Source: Mesorhizobium tianshanense | GTDB taxonomy: Bacteria > Pseudomonadota > Alphaproteobacteria > Rhizobiales > Rhizobiaceae | Direction of reading: 5' to 3' | Assembly: GCF_007830515.1 (NCBI RefSeq) | Contig: NZ_VLKT01000021.1 | Coordinates: 57,493-121,492 of the forward strand | Length of the DNA stretch: 64,000 bases | Part shown: piece after piece, positions 1-7,973 of the stretch | How positions within the stretch are numbered: the first letter of the stretch is position 1 | Layout of the letters: the number at the start of each line of letters is the position of its first letter | Made by a program: the position numbers and the translations under genes | The notes under the pieces: generated by a model | Seen by the model: only the letters and a program-made list of their open reading frames with translations | Databases searched by the model: none | Told to the model about the DNA's origin: nothing

Positions 1-8
1 CTCCTCCC
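1..8 (-). promoter_or_regulatory. Ribosome binding site of a gene lying off the left edge
   Basis: Read on the minus strand the first eight bases are GGGAGGAG, a strong Shine-Dalgarno sequence. The gene it serves must start just left of the window and run leftwards. The stretch up to about 188 would then be its upstream region, and it holds a palindromic operator and a direct repeat. Confidence 0.55.
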
Positions 9-46
9 TTGCCGCTCTGTAAACCTGAGCAAAAACTATCATATTA

Positions 47-90
47 TACATAATAAACAAGTGTGATCTGTCGCTTATATATAATAAACA
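47..90. repeat. AT-rich direct repeat in the left-edge promoter region
   Basis: Two 13-base copies, TACATAATAAACA (47-59) and TATATAATAAACA (78-90), differ at one base and are 31 bases apart, about three helical turns. They sit between the LacI-type operator and the ribosome binding site of the off-window gene. They may be an activator or repressor site; the binding protein is unknown. Confidence 0.45.
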
Positions 91-128
91 GACTTGGGTC
101 TTTGCCGCGAGTTTTCGCCCAGAGGTGG

Positions 129-144
129 ATGGTAGCGCTACCAT
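129..144. promoter_or_regulatory. LacI/GalR-type palindromic operator
   Basis: ATGGTAGCGCTACCAT is a perfect 16-base palindrome with a central CG, the usual form of LacI-family operators. It lies just beyond the 3' end of the LacI-family gene at 189-1259 and upstream of the off-window gene. The simplest reading is that this LacI protein controls that gene. Confidence 0.65.
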
Positions 145-188
145 GACGCAGTGTAAAGCGGCATTTCGCGAATGCCTGCAAAGTACTT

Positions 189-1259
189 TCAGCGGGCCGT
201 GCTCTCGCGGCGCTTGAGTTCGAAACCGAGGTCGACGACCGGCTCCTGCGGCCGCTTGCCTGCAATCGCCGCGAGCGCCATGGCGACCGAGCGCCGGCCG
301 ATCTCGTAGCGAGGCGTCCGGACGCTGGTGACTGACGGAAAGGCCACTTCCATCATGTCGAGATCGTTGAAGCCGGTGATGCCGATCGTCTTCGGCACGG
401 CGATCGAGGCGCGGTGGCACTCGAACAACACGCCGAGCGCGATGTCGTCATTGTTGCAGAAAACCCCGTCGAGCGTCGGCGCCTTGGCCAACGCGTCGCG
501 AAACAACTCGCGCCCGAGCGTCACGCTGGACGGCACCGGCGTGGTGGTGACCAGCCGCGCGTCGAACAGGCCGGCCGCCTCCATCGCCGCGCGATAGCCG
601 GCCAGACGCCGCTGCGAGCGCGGGTCCATGCGCGCGCCGATGAAGCCGACGCGGTGATAGCCCATTTCGATCATGTGCTCGGTCGCCGCCCTGCCCCCGT
701 CGAAATGCGAGAAGCCGACCATCATGTCGACCGGATCGGGTCCGGTCTCCATGACCTGGACCACAGGGCAGCCGGCCGTCTCGAGCAGTCTTCGCGATGT
801 TGGCGTCTGGTCGATGCCCGCCACGATCAGCGCCGCCGGGCGCTGGGGACCGAACACCTGCAGCAGCCGTTCCTCCTCGAGGCCGGAATAATGGGTGTTG
901 CCGAGCTGGATACGGAAGGAGCTGTCGGACAGGCTGTCATAGATGCCGCGCAGCACTTCGGCAAAGACGCTGTTGGTGAGCGACGGCACCAGCACGCCAA
1001 AGACCTCGGCGCGCGCCGAAGCCAGCGCCCGCGCATTCGGATCGGGCAGATAGCCGAGTTCGTCGACGGCGGCCTGGATCTGGCGGCGCAGATCCTCCGA
1101 AACGCGCTCCGGCTCGCGTAAGGCGCGGGAAACGGTGATGGCGCCGACGCCGGCCTTGCGCGCGACATCGGCGATGGTCGGACGGCCGCCGCCACGGCGT
1201 GAGCGCGGTTTGATCACAGCCTTGTCCCGAACGCGGCGCCTGCGCCGGAGCGCGACCAC
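189..1259 (-). CDS. LacI-family transcriptional regulator
   Basis: A 356-residue repressor-type regulator with an N-terminal LacI helix-turn-helix near residues 27-75 (motif PTIADVARKAGVGAITVSRAL). A periplasmic-binding-protein-like effector domain follows. The N-terminus is rich in Arg. The first start is a GTG with no clear ribosome binding site; a second GTG 14 codons downstream (at 1217) is a good alternative. The head resembles gluconate-operon regulators of the family, which is only a hint about the ligand. A perfect CG-centred palindrome lies just past the stop, in the promoter region of a gene off the left edge, so the target is probably that gene. Confidence 0.92.
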   Translation of the reverse strand: MVALRRRRRVRDKAVIKPRSRRGGGRPTIADVARKAGVGAITVSRALREPERVSEDLRRQIQAAVDELGYLPDPNARALASARAEVFGVLVPSLTNSVFAEVLRGIYDSLSDSSFRIQLGNTHYSGLEEERLLQVFGPQRPAALIVAGIDQTPTSRRLLETAGCPVVQVMETGPDPVDMMVGFSHFDGGRAATEHMIEMGYHRVGFIGARMDPRSQRRLAGYRAAMEAAGLFDARLVTTTPVPSSVTLGRELFRDALAKAPTLDGVFCNNDDIALGVLFECHRASIAVPKTIGITGFNDLDMMEVAFPSVTSVRTPRYEIGRRSVAMALAAIAGKRPQEPVVDLGFELKRRESTAR

Positions 1260-1614
1260 GCAACGATGTTCAGCGTCTTTGCCACTGTCGCCATGCCAAC
1301 CCGACCTGCCGCACCCTGTCTGGCGTCGCGCAGCCTTGCGGCATTGTCAAGCGAACGGGCGGAAGAGCCAGGGCGATCGCTTGCTTTGCGCTGCCTCCGA
1401 TCCGCCCGCCTTCCAGCATTGGTGGTGGCGAAAGCGACATCCAATCTCCCCCCTTGCGTGGAGATCGACGGCTTCGCCGACGGCGCCACTTCGGAATGGG
1501 CAGTATCAACTTGACAGGTGACGGCAGTTATGCTAGGAATTTATTCATGGTGCTGATTTGCGCCAACGACCCGCCGCCGAGGCGGTTTTTTGTGCCGGCT
1601 CGGGCAGGGTCGCT
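1260..1614. other. Intergenic region without a recognisable gene
   Basis: About 355 bases between the LacI gene and the 3' end of the MFS gene, both on the minus strand. No reading frame here looks coding. The only structure seen is a TTGACA hexamer at 1511 and a plus-strand terminator-like hairpin at 1571-1591. Confidence 0.5.
1571..1591 (+). terminator. Terminator-like hairpin on the plus strand
   Basis: CCGCC-GCCGA-GGCGG followed by six T residues. The five-base-pair GC stem with a T run reads on the plus strand, although both flanking genes are on the minus strand. It either ends an unannotated short transcript or is fortuitous. Confidence 0.4.
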
Positions 1615-2847
1615 TCAGGCCATCGCCGCGGCGCTGCGCCGTGCCTTCCACAAAAGCAGCACCATGGCCGCCACATTCAGCAGGTTCCAGGCGATGCCGT
1701 TGAGGAACGCGGCGGCGTAGGAGCCGGTCAGATCGTAGATCCAGCCCGACATCCAGCCGCCGATCGCCATGCCGAAGATGGTCGCCATCATGACGATGCC
1801 GACGCGCTGGCCGGCCTCTCTGGCGGGCATGTATTCGCGCACGATGATGGCATAGCAAGGCACGATGCCGCCTTGCGACAGGCCGAAGACCAGCGAGACG
1901 ACATAAAGCGAGGCGAGCCCGTCGAAGGGGATGTAGAGCAGCAGCGACAGGCCCTGCAGCACCGAGCCGATCAGCAGGGTTTTCACGCCGCCGATGCGAT
2001 CGGCGAGAAAGCCGGAACCCAGCCGGCTGACGACGCCCGCCGCCATCATGATCGACAGCATGTCGGCGCCGCGCGCCACGCCGTAGCCAAGGTCGATGCA
2101 ATAGGCGACGATATGGACCTGCGGCATCGACATCGCCACACAGCAGCCAAGCCCGGCGACGACGAGCAGCACCTGCAGGGCTGCCGGCGACAGCGATATC
2201 GGCTGGACAGGCCGGCTGCCGGGTGAACCGGGAGCGGCGGCGCGTGGTGCGCCGCGCCTGAGCAGCAGGATCAGCGGTACCATGGTCGCGAGGCAGACGA
2301 CGCCGATCGCGGCATAGGTGAAGCGCCAGCCTTCGCCCTGCATGACATAGGGCATCGCCACCGGCCAGATCGCCCCGGCGAGATAATTGCCGGCAGCGGC
2401 GGCCGCCACCGCGACGCCGCGCCGGCGGTTGAACCAATGCGAGATGTCGGCGATCAACGGCCCGAAGATCGCCGACGTGCCGACGCCGATCAAAATCCCC
2501 TGGGCAAGGGTGAATTGCAGGATCGAAGTGGTCAGCGACGCCAGCAGGAAACCAGCGCCGAGCGCCACCGAGGCAATGAGCGCCGGGATCCAGTAACCCA
2601 TGCGGTCGACGGCGCGGCCGACCAGCACATTGCCGGCGGCGAAACCGATCATGGTCGCGGTGTAGGGCATCGACGCGGCCCCGCGATCGACGCCGAATTC
2701 GGCCTGCACGGCGGGCAGCACCACGACGACCGCCCACATGCCGACGCCCCCGATCGTCGCCAAAAGCACGGAAATTCCGAGCCGCATCCAGGCGTAGGCG
2801 CTGTCGATGCCGGGGCTGCCGGCCCGGCTGGAGACGGTTGTGGTCAA
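1615..2847 (-). CDS. MFS transporter
   Basis: A 410-residue membrane protein of the major facilitator superfamily with about twelve hydrophobic segments in two halves split by a charged, Pro-rich loop near residues 205-225. The loop between helices 2 and 3 carries the MFS signature in the form GRAVDRMG, and ADRIGG repeats it in the second half. The overall type is close to monocarboxylate or oxalate/formate-like carriers, but the substrate cannot be read from the sequence. The first start is a TTG preceded by AGGAAA; an ATG 20 codons in (at 2787) is an alternative. It stands alone between the LacI gene and the divergent DUF3175 gene. Confidence 0.88.
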   Translation of the reverse strand: MTTTVSSRAGSPGIDSAYAWMRLGISVLLATIGGVGMWAVVVVLPAVQAEFGVDRGAASMPYTATMIGFAAGNVLVGRAVDRMGYWIPALIASVALGAGFLLASLTTSILQFTLAQGILIGVGTSAIFGPLIADISHWFNRRRGVAVAAAAAGNYLAGAIWPVAMPYVMQGEGWRFTYAAIGVVCLATMVPLILLLRRGAPRAAAPGSPGSRPVQPISLSPAALQVLLVVAGLGCCVAMSMPQVHIVAYCIDLGYGVARGADMLSIMMAAGVVSRLGSGFLADRIGGVKTLLIGSVLQGLSLLLYIPFDGLASLYVVSLVFGLSQGGIVPCYAIIVREYMPAREAGQRVGIVMMATIFGMAIGGWMSGWIYDLTGSYAAAFLNGIAWNLLNVAAMVLLLWKARRSAAAMA

Positions 2848-2965
2848 GGCGTTTCCTGTCGCGGTTCTGCGAAATCGACCGGTTCGACACCACTATCGGC
2901 ACATTCGCGGCGCCGAGCAGCGCCACGACAGGCAAATCCGTGGCTCCAGGGATTTAAGCGGAAGT

Positions 2966-2991
2966 GGAACAGCAGCCGCCGTCCCGGCGTT
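2966..2991 (+). promoter_or_regulatory. EcfG (RpoE2)-type general stress promoter
   Basis: GGAAC (2966-2970), a 17-base spacer, then CGTT (2988-2991). This matches the GGAAC-N16/17-CGTT consensus of alphaproteobacterial EcfG sigma factors. It ends 33 bases before the DUF3175 start codon and is correctly oriented. Confidence 0.75.
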
Positions 2992-3024
2992 TTTCATCAA
3001 CTCACCAAGGGAAGGAGTTTGTGC

Positions 3025-3312
3025 ATGACCGCGAAAAGGAAATGGTCGGCCGACGTGACCGAGCACAGCGATGCGCTGGACCTCGAGGAACATGTCTTCG
3101 AATCCCACGATCCCAAAAAGATCGCGGCCTCGCTCAAGCGATCGGCCGAACACAGCGACCGGCGCAAGGCCGAGCCGTTCCAGTCCGCCATGTCGATGCT
3201 GAATTTCTACATCAACCGGGCCGGCAAGAACCTGCCGGCCAAGCAGAAGAAAGTGCTGGAGGACGCCAAGGACGAACTGCGCGCCGCATTTGGGCGCCCG
3301 AGAGAGAGCTAA
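3025..3312 (+). CDS. DUF3175 family protein
   Basis: A 95-residue cytosolic, charged protein that matches the DUF3175 family over its whole length. Recognised motifs are KWSADVTEHSDALDLEE at the N-terminus, DPKKIAASLKRSAEHS in the middle, and SMLNFYINRAGKNLP near the C-terminus. The function of the family is unknown. The ATG is preceded by GGGAAGGAG and by an EcfG-type promoter, so it is probably part of the general stress response (inference). It stands alone and converges on the exported-protein gene at 3409-3729. Confidence 0.88.
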   Translation: MTAKRKWSADVTEHSDALDLEEHVFESHDPKKIAASLKRSAEHSDRRKAEPFQSAMSMLNFYINRAGKNLPAKQKKVLEDAKDELRAAFGRPRES

Positions 3313-3352
3313 AGGCGCCGGCAATAAACTCGCAAGCGCTGCAATCACATCG

Positions 3353-3389
3353 CATAAGAAGAGGCCCGGCAGCTATTGGGCCGGGCCTC
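3353..3389 (-). terminator. Strong hairpin between convergent genes
   Basis: GAGGCCCGGC (3361-3370) pairs perfectly with GCCGGGCCTC (3380-3389) around a nine-base loop. On the minus strand the stem is followed by TTCTTATG, so it most likely ends the transcript of the exported-protein gene at 3409-3729. It could also stop plus-strand transcription. Confidence 0.65.
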
Positions 3390-3408
3390 GGTGTGTCCAA
3401 ACGATGGT

Positions 3409-3729
3409 TCAGTCGCAAATCCAGATCTTCTTCCAGAAAACGCCGTGCTTGGTGAAAATCTTCTTCTTGGTCCAGCAGCCATAGCCGTAATCATAGATGG
3501 GATAGTAGCTGCCGTAGAAACCGTGGCCGAACTTGTGCCAACGGTGGCCATGACGGTGGTGGCGATGGCCGCGATGCTTTCCGCCGATCTTGACGACGAG
3601 GTCGCCGGCGGCTTGGCTCTGCTGCCCGGTGTTGCCGAAGGCCGCCAATGGTGCTGCGGAAGCCGTCGACCCAAGCGCCGCGATGGCGATGGTGGCTGCT
3701 GTTGCGATGCCGATAAGTTTGCTGGTCAT
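3409..3729 (-). CDS. Small exported His/Tyr/Gly-rich protein
   Basis: A 106-residue protein with a clear Sec signal peptide (MTSKLIGIATAATIAIAALG, ending near ASA). The mature part has a His/Arg/Gly cluster (residues about 52-68) and an aromatic C-terminal tail with two Cys residues. The start at 3729 is chosen because GGAGGA lies nine bases upstream and the signal peptide begins there; a longer frame to 3789 would bury it. Similar small exported proteins are common in rhizobia, but no named family is recognised. The His cluster suggests metal binding, which is only a guess. Confidence 0.75.
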   Translation of the reverse strand: MTSKLIGIATAATIAIAALGSTASAAPLAAFGNTGQQSQAAGDLVVKIGGKHRGHRHHRHGHRWHKFGHGFYGSYYPIYDYGYGCWTKKKIFTKHGVFWKKIWICD

Positions 3730-3926
3730 GTTCGTATCTCCTCCGGGTTTAGCGAAGAGCGCCAACCGCCCTTCAATGGAGATGATCATGCCGCGTGGCG
3801 AACTTTCACGATGTGCATTCGGTCACATCATGAACCAGGCCGCTCTTTGCTTGCCAGTCCGGCACCACACGGCCACTATATGCCGGAAGGGTCAGCGCGA
3901 TTTCTTTGCAGTGGTGGGTTGGGATG

Positions 3927-4610
3927 ATGACCGATCTGGATGCCATTCCAGTGTTCGAGACACTCGACGCCGATACGCGCGTGCATATTTCGCGGCGTTG
4001 CCGACGGATGAGCGTAGACGCCAATCAGATGATCATCGACTTCGAGGATCCGAGTACCGACGTCTATTTCATGGTGTCGGGCCGGGTCCGCATTCTTTAT
4101 CGCTCTCCGGTGGGCAAAGAGGTGATCCTCGGCGAGTTGGGAGCGGGTGGATGTTTCGGCGAACTGGCGGCCATCGACGGCCAGCCGCGCGCCGCGAACG
4201 TCACCGCACTCCACCGTTCAGAGCTGATGGTGATGTCTGCTCCGATCTTTTCAGAGTTGCTCGATAGCTATCCGGTGTTCGCCCTGCATTTCCTTGCTTT
4301 GCTGGCCGAAAGGATACGCAGCCTGAACACGCGCCTTGCGGAATATTCGTTCCTGCAGGTGAGGCCGAGGCTTTTCTGCGAATTGCTGCGCCTGTCGCGG
4401 CAGCGAACCGGAAGCAGCGGTGAGCGGATCATAACGCCGCCGCCGCTGCAGAACGACCTCGCCGCGCGCATAGGGTCCCGGCGTGAGGTGGTGTCACGCG
4501 AATTATCGGCGCTTGTCCGGGACGGGCTTGTTGCGAAGACGCGCGGTGCGCTCGTTCTTACAGACCCGGCAGAACTCAACCGACGTATCTCGGTCGCGAT
4601 GAATGCCTGA
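3927..4610 (+). CDS. Crp/Fnr-family transcriptional regulator
   Basis: About 227 residues with a cyclic-nucleotide-binding beta barrel (residues about 10-120; motif ELGAGGCFGELAAIDGQPRA) and a C-terminal Crp-type winged helix (residues about 150-215; motif LAARIGSRREVVSRELSAL). The binding cassette GCFGELA...PRAA resembles cAMP-binding CRP, where Glu and Arg contact the nucleotide. No N-terminal Cys cluster of the FNR iron-sulfur type is seen. ATG codons at 3924 and 3927 are both possible. The next gene starts two bases after the stop and encodes a class III adenylate cyclase, so the pair could be a dedicated cAMP producer and receptor. Confidence 0.9.
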   Translation: MTDLDAIPVFETLDADTRVHISRRCRRMSVDANQMIIDFEDPSTDVYFMVSGRVRILYRSPVGKEVILGELGAGGCFGELAAIDGQPRAANVTALHRSELMVMSAPIFSELLDSYPVFALHFLALLAERIRSLNTRLAEYSFLQVRPRLFCELLRLSRQRTGSSGERIITPPPLQNDLAARIGSRREVVSRELSALVRDGLVAKTRGALVLTDPAELNRRISVAMNA

Positions 4611-4612
4611 CG

Positions 4613-5941
4613 ATGGCCGGTCTGCGCGAACTCATCCCCAAAAGCAGACCGCGCCAGCGCCAAGCCCCGCCCTGGATTTCGCGCCTTGTCCAATTGGGTG
4701 TCACGGCTGAGGATCCCTATATCCGCCGGCGGCAGATTTTCACCAATATCGGCGCATTCGCCATCGCACTCAACGCCTTCTCGCACCTGTTGCTGAATGC
4801 TGTCCTCTTCCCTTGGGAATTGATGCCGCTGCATATTTACAATGCCGTGGTGACCGTTCTCGCCCTGTCCATCCACCGGCTGCATCCTTATGGGGAGAAT
4901 CTCGGAGCCATGGCGCTGTCGACCCTGACCATCGGCGGCCACACTTACGTGGTTCTGGCACTTGGTCTGAACAGCGGCCTTCAGATCTACTTTACGCTCG
5001 CCGGTTTCTTGCTGTTCATTTTCGGCATCGAGCACTGGCGGCAGTTCACGATCTTCTTTGCCGCGGCGTTCCTGGCCTTGATCGCGACCCTTTATTTCGG
5101 GCGACCCGCGGGCTTCATGATACCCCAACAAGCCGACTTCCGGGAAACGCTGGCCGTTCAGGCGCTCATAAACACGATGATCATCAACGTGCTGCTGATC
5201 GTCTACGCCCTTACGGCGCTGCGGCGTGCCGAGATCGAGCTCTCACAGGAATTCGCCCGCTCGGAATCCCTGATCGACGTGATATTGCCCCGGGCGATAG
5301 CGGCACGCCTCAAGCGCGGCGAAGAGCGCCGCATCGCCGACAAGGTCTCTTCGGCGAGCATCATGTTCGCCGACCTCTCGGGCTTCACCGCCGCAACCAA
5401 TGCAGTCGGACCCGACGAGCTGGTCGGATGGCTCGACGAGCTGTTCTGCAGCTTCGACGAACTCTGCAGCCGCAACGGCGTCGACAAGATCAAGACGATC
5501 GGCGACAGCTATATGGCCGTTGGCGGCCTCGACGGAGACGCCGGGCGCGGCGCCGTGGCGATCTGCCGGCTGGCACTCGAGATGCAGCAGCAAATGAGCC
5601 GGCACAAGGCATTGGGAAGCCACCGGCTCTCCTTGCGCATCGGCATCCACAACGGCACGGTCGTCGCCGGGGTGATCGGTGACCTGCGCGTCTCCTACGA
5701 CGTCTGGGGCGACGCGGTGAACGTTGCTCAACGCATGGAAGCTCATGGAGAGCCCGGCCGAATTCAGGTCTCCGCCCAAGTGGTGGCGATGGTCGGCCAT
5801 CGCTTTGCCTTCGAACGCCGCGGCAGCATCGCCCTTAAGGGATTGGCTGAAACGGAAGCCTGGTTTTTGACCGGCGTGCTTGCCGATGCCGTCAAAGAGA
5901 CTGCGAACAGCGGAGAAGATCGAGACGAAGCGCTGCGGTGA
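4613..5941 (+). CDS. Membrane-bound class III adenylate cyclase
   Basis: A 442-residue protein with six hydrophobic segments (residues about 45-205), a short coiled linker, and a class III nucleotidyl cyclase domain (residues about 245-415). Catalytic features are visible. IMFADLSGFT and TIGDSYM supply the two metal-binding Asp residues. The Lys of DKIKTIGD and the Asp of YDVWGDAVN fit ATP selection. NVAQRME supplies the Asn and Arg that stabilise the transition state. It should make cAMP at the inner membrane. It is two bases downstream of a Crp/Fnr-family regulator and almost certainly cotranscribed with it. The membrane part resembles no named sensor, so the signal is unknown. Confidence 0.93.
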   Translation: MAGLRELIPKSRPRQRQAPPWISRLVQLGVTAEDPYIRRRQIFTNIGAFAIALNAFSHLLLNAVLFPWELMPLHIYNAVVTVLALSIHRLHPYGENLGAMALSTLTIGGHTYVVLALGLNSGLQIYFTLAGFLLFIFGIEHWRQFTIFFAAAFLALIATLYFGRPAGFMIPQQADFRETLAVQALINTMIINVLLIVYALTALRRAEIELSQEFARSESLIDVILPRAIAARLKRGEERRIADKVSSASIMFADLSGFTAATNAVGPDELVGWLDELFCSFDELCSRNGVDKIKTIGDSYMAVGGLDGDAGRGAVAICRLALEMQQQMSRHKALGSHRLSLRIGIHNGTVVAGVIGDLRVSYDVWGDAVNVAQRMEAHGEPGRIQVSAQVVAMVGHRFAFERRGSIALKGLAETEAWFLTGVLADAVKETANSGEDRDEALR

Positions 5942-6024
5942 TTTCGGAGTTCGGAAGCCTTGCAATGTCCGCTCCCGTCTCTGGAGCCGTTGGTCGGCTG
6001 GAGATTGGCACCCGGCGCGCCTTG

Positions 6025-6822
6025 TCAGCGCGACCTGATGACGGCGTCGGTGTTGGCCAACAGTTTGCGGACCGCGTTGCGCGCCGCATCCGGCCGCTGC
6101 AGGCGGACATTCTTCTCGATCGCCTCGTGCAGCTTCTGAGCATGCTGCAAATCGTCCAGCTCCCGCGTCGTATAGGCGAACAGATGATCGAAAGCCGATT
6201 CGATCAGCACGCCGAGCGGCACCAGGAGATCGTTGCCCGAGGCGCGCAGGATGGCCAGATGAAAACGCGTGTCGGCGCGTGTGCGCTCCTGCAACGTCGT
6301 CGCCTCGCCCATTTCCCGGCAGGCCTGGCTGATCTCGGCCATCTGCTCGTCGGTGCGGCGCAGGGCGGCAAAAGCTGTCGCTTCAGGCTCGATGATGTGG
6401 CGGAACTCTTGCACCGTTTTCAGGAACACCTCGCGGTCGGGCGATGTCGCGTACCAGGCGAGCACGTCGCGATCGAGCAGGTTCCAGCGCTCTTTCGGCT
6501 CGACCCAGCTGCCGATCTTCGGGCGCGAGGCGAGCAGGCTCTTGGCCATCAGCATCTTGATCGCCTCGCGCACCGCCGAGCGGCTGACGTCGAAGGTCTC
6601 CGACCATTTGGCTTCGTTGGGCAGGATGGTTCCCGGCGGATAATCGCCGCGCACGATTCTCAGGCCGATCTCGTTGGCCAGCGATGCATGCACGCTAGAG
6701 CCAGGCATACGCGCGGCGTCGGCACGGCGAACGCCGGCCGGGGCACGGCGAGCGGCGGCCGGACGTTCGGCGGACGCCGCCTTGGCCGGTGTTTCTCCCT
6801 TGTTCGGCTTCCCGTCCCGCAT
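6025..6822 (-). CDS. GntR-family regulator, FCD subfamily (copy 1)
   Basis: A 265-residue regulator with an Ala/Arg-rich leader (residues 1-40), a GntR winged helix (residues about 45-110; motif FDVSRSAVREAIKMLMAK) and an all-helical FCD effector domain (residues about 120-255). The FCD metal-ligand pattern is visible as Asp and His residues around RADTRFHLAIL and the later LHEAIEKN. Such proteins usually repress sugar-acid or organic-acid genes and are released by the ligand. A close paralogue lies at 9139-9954. The FadR-type palindrome between the two dehydrogenase genes (7852-7866) is the obvious candidate site for one or both. Confidence 0.93.
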   Translation of the reverse strand: MRDGKPNKGETPAKAASAERPAAARRAPAGVRRADAARMPGSSVHASLANEIGLRIVRGDYPPGTILPNEAKWSETFDVSRSAVREAIKMLMAKSLLASRPKIGSWVEPKERWNLLDRDVLAWYATSPDREVFLKTVQEFRHIIEPEATAFAALRRTDEQMAEISQACREMGEATTLQERTRADTRFHLAILRASGNDLLVPLGVLIESAFDHLFAYTTRELDDLQHAQKLHEAIEKNVRLQRPDAARNAVRKLLANTDAVIRSR

Positions 6823-6923
6823 GCGTTCACAAAGGCCGGATTGCGAAAGCTGTCAAGCACGGGAAAAGCCTCGCGCCGCCAAGCCCGCTTCTATGCACAG
6901 ATCAGCCCGGATTCGTCGCCCCG

Positions 6924-7820
6924 TCAGGCCGTTTTGACGTATTTGCGCCAGCTATGCTCCGGACGAAAACCGAGCACATCCCGCGCCTTGCGGTTGGAGA
7001 GCAGCGTCTCGTACTCGCCGAGCTCGCCCTTGACCGGAACATCGGGATAAAACCGCTTCAGCAAGTCGGCCGTCGGCAGGTCGGACGAGGTGTCGTCATT
7101 GGCGGCGTTGAAGACCTGATAGCCGAGGCCGTCCTTCTCGATGGCCCGCAGCGTGATCTGGCCGAGGTCGCGCGCGTCGATGTAGCTCCAGGCGATCCGC
7201 TTGCGGAAACCCGGATCGGCGAACCATTTCGGAAACAGCGAATATTCGTTTGGCTCGATGACGTTGCCGATGCGCAAGGCATAGATGTCGGTGCCGCTGC
7301 GCAGCGCGAAGGCGCGCGCCGTCTTCTCGTTTACGATTTTGGACAGCGCATAGCTGTCCATCGGATCGACGTCATACTCCTCGTCGAGCGGGAAATGCGT
7401 CGGATCACGCGGCTCGTTGGCGAAGACCAGCCCGTAGGTCGTCTCGCTGGAGGCGATCACAACCTTGCGGATACCGAGCTTCACCGCCGCCTCGATGACA
7501 TTGTAGGTGCCGAGCGCGTTGATGCGAAACACCTCGTTGTCGGGCGTGATCATGATGCGCGGGATGGCGGCGAAATGCACCACGGCATCGACCGATTGCG
7601 AACGCAGCGACGGGTCGAATTCATGCAGGCCCATATAGCTCGACAGCGCATTGAACACCTGCCCGCTGTCGGTGATGTCGGTGATCAACGTACGCACCTT
7701 GGGATTGTCGAGCGGCTTGGTGTCGATGTTGAGCACCTGGCAGCCCTGCTCGACCAGATACTGCACGACATGACGCCCGGCCTTGCCGCTGCCGCCGGTG
7801 AACATGATCCGCTTCGTCAT
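6924..7820 (-). CDS. NAD-dependent epimerase/dehydratase-family oxidoreductase
   Basis: A 298-residue extended-SDR protein. The Rossmann motif at the N-terminus is FTGGSGKAGRHVV, the active-site Tyr-Lys pair is in DSYALSKIVNEK, and the Ser is in VIASSETTYG. This fold covers sugar 4-epimerases and uronate or aldonate dehydrogenases; the exact substrate is not evident. The start at 7820 is preferred because GTGGAGAG lies just upstream; an in-frame GTG at 7832 is the alternative. It is divergent from a 3-hydroxyisobutyrate-dehydrogenase-type gene, with a palindromic GntR-type operator between them. The two probably act on related sugar acids under FCD-GntR control. Confidence 0.88.
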   Translation of the reverse strand: MTKRIMFTGGSGKAGRHVVQYLVEQGCQVLNIDTKPLDNPKVRTLITDITDSGQVFNALSSYMGLHEFDPSLRSQSVDAVVHFAAIPRIMITPDNEVFRINALGTYNVIEAAVKLGIRKVVIASSETTYGLVFANEPRDPTHFPLDEEYDVDPMDSYALSKIVNEKTARAFALRSGTDIYALRIGNVIEPNEYSLFPKWFADPGFRKRIAWSYIDARDLGQITLRAIEKDGLGYQVFNAANDDTSSDLPTADLLKRFYPDVPVKGELGEYETLLSNRKARDVLGFRPEHSWRKYVKTA

Positions 7821-7851
7821 TTTGCTCTCCACATTCCTTAGGATTCATGTG

Positions 7852-7866
7852 TATTGTCAGACAATA
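7852..7866. promoter_or_regulatory. FadR/GntR-type operator
   Basis: TATTGTCAGACAATA is a perfect palindrome around one central base. It contains TTGTC-N-GACAA, the type of site bound by FCD-subfamily GntR regulators. It lies 32 bases upstream of the minus-strand oxidoreductase start and 108 bases upstream of the plus-strand dehydrogenase, so it can control both. Two FCD-GntR genes flank this pair. Confidence 0.75.
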
Positions 7867-7973
7867 TCGAACTCCGCAATCGCCTGCCACCGCCTGCGGC
7901 AAAAACCCGCTTCAACAATTCGCCTGCCAACGGCGGCGCTGCCATCGACCACCCGCAAACAGGACGAAACGAC

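Noticed and set aside
4268..5131. Long minus-strand frame across the Crp/Fnr-cyclase junction
   Set aside because: It is antisense to two genes with clear catalytic and binding motifs and shows no family similarity.
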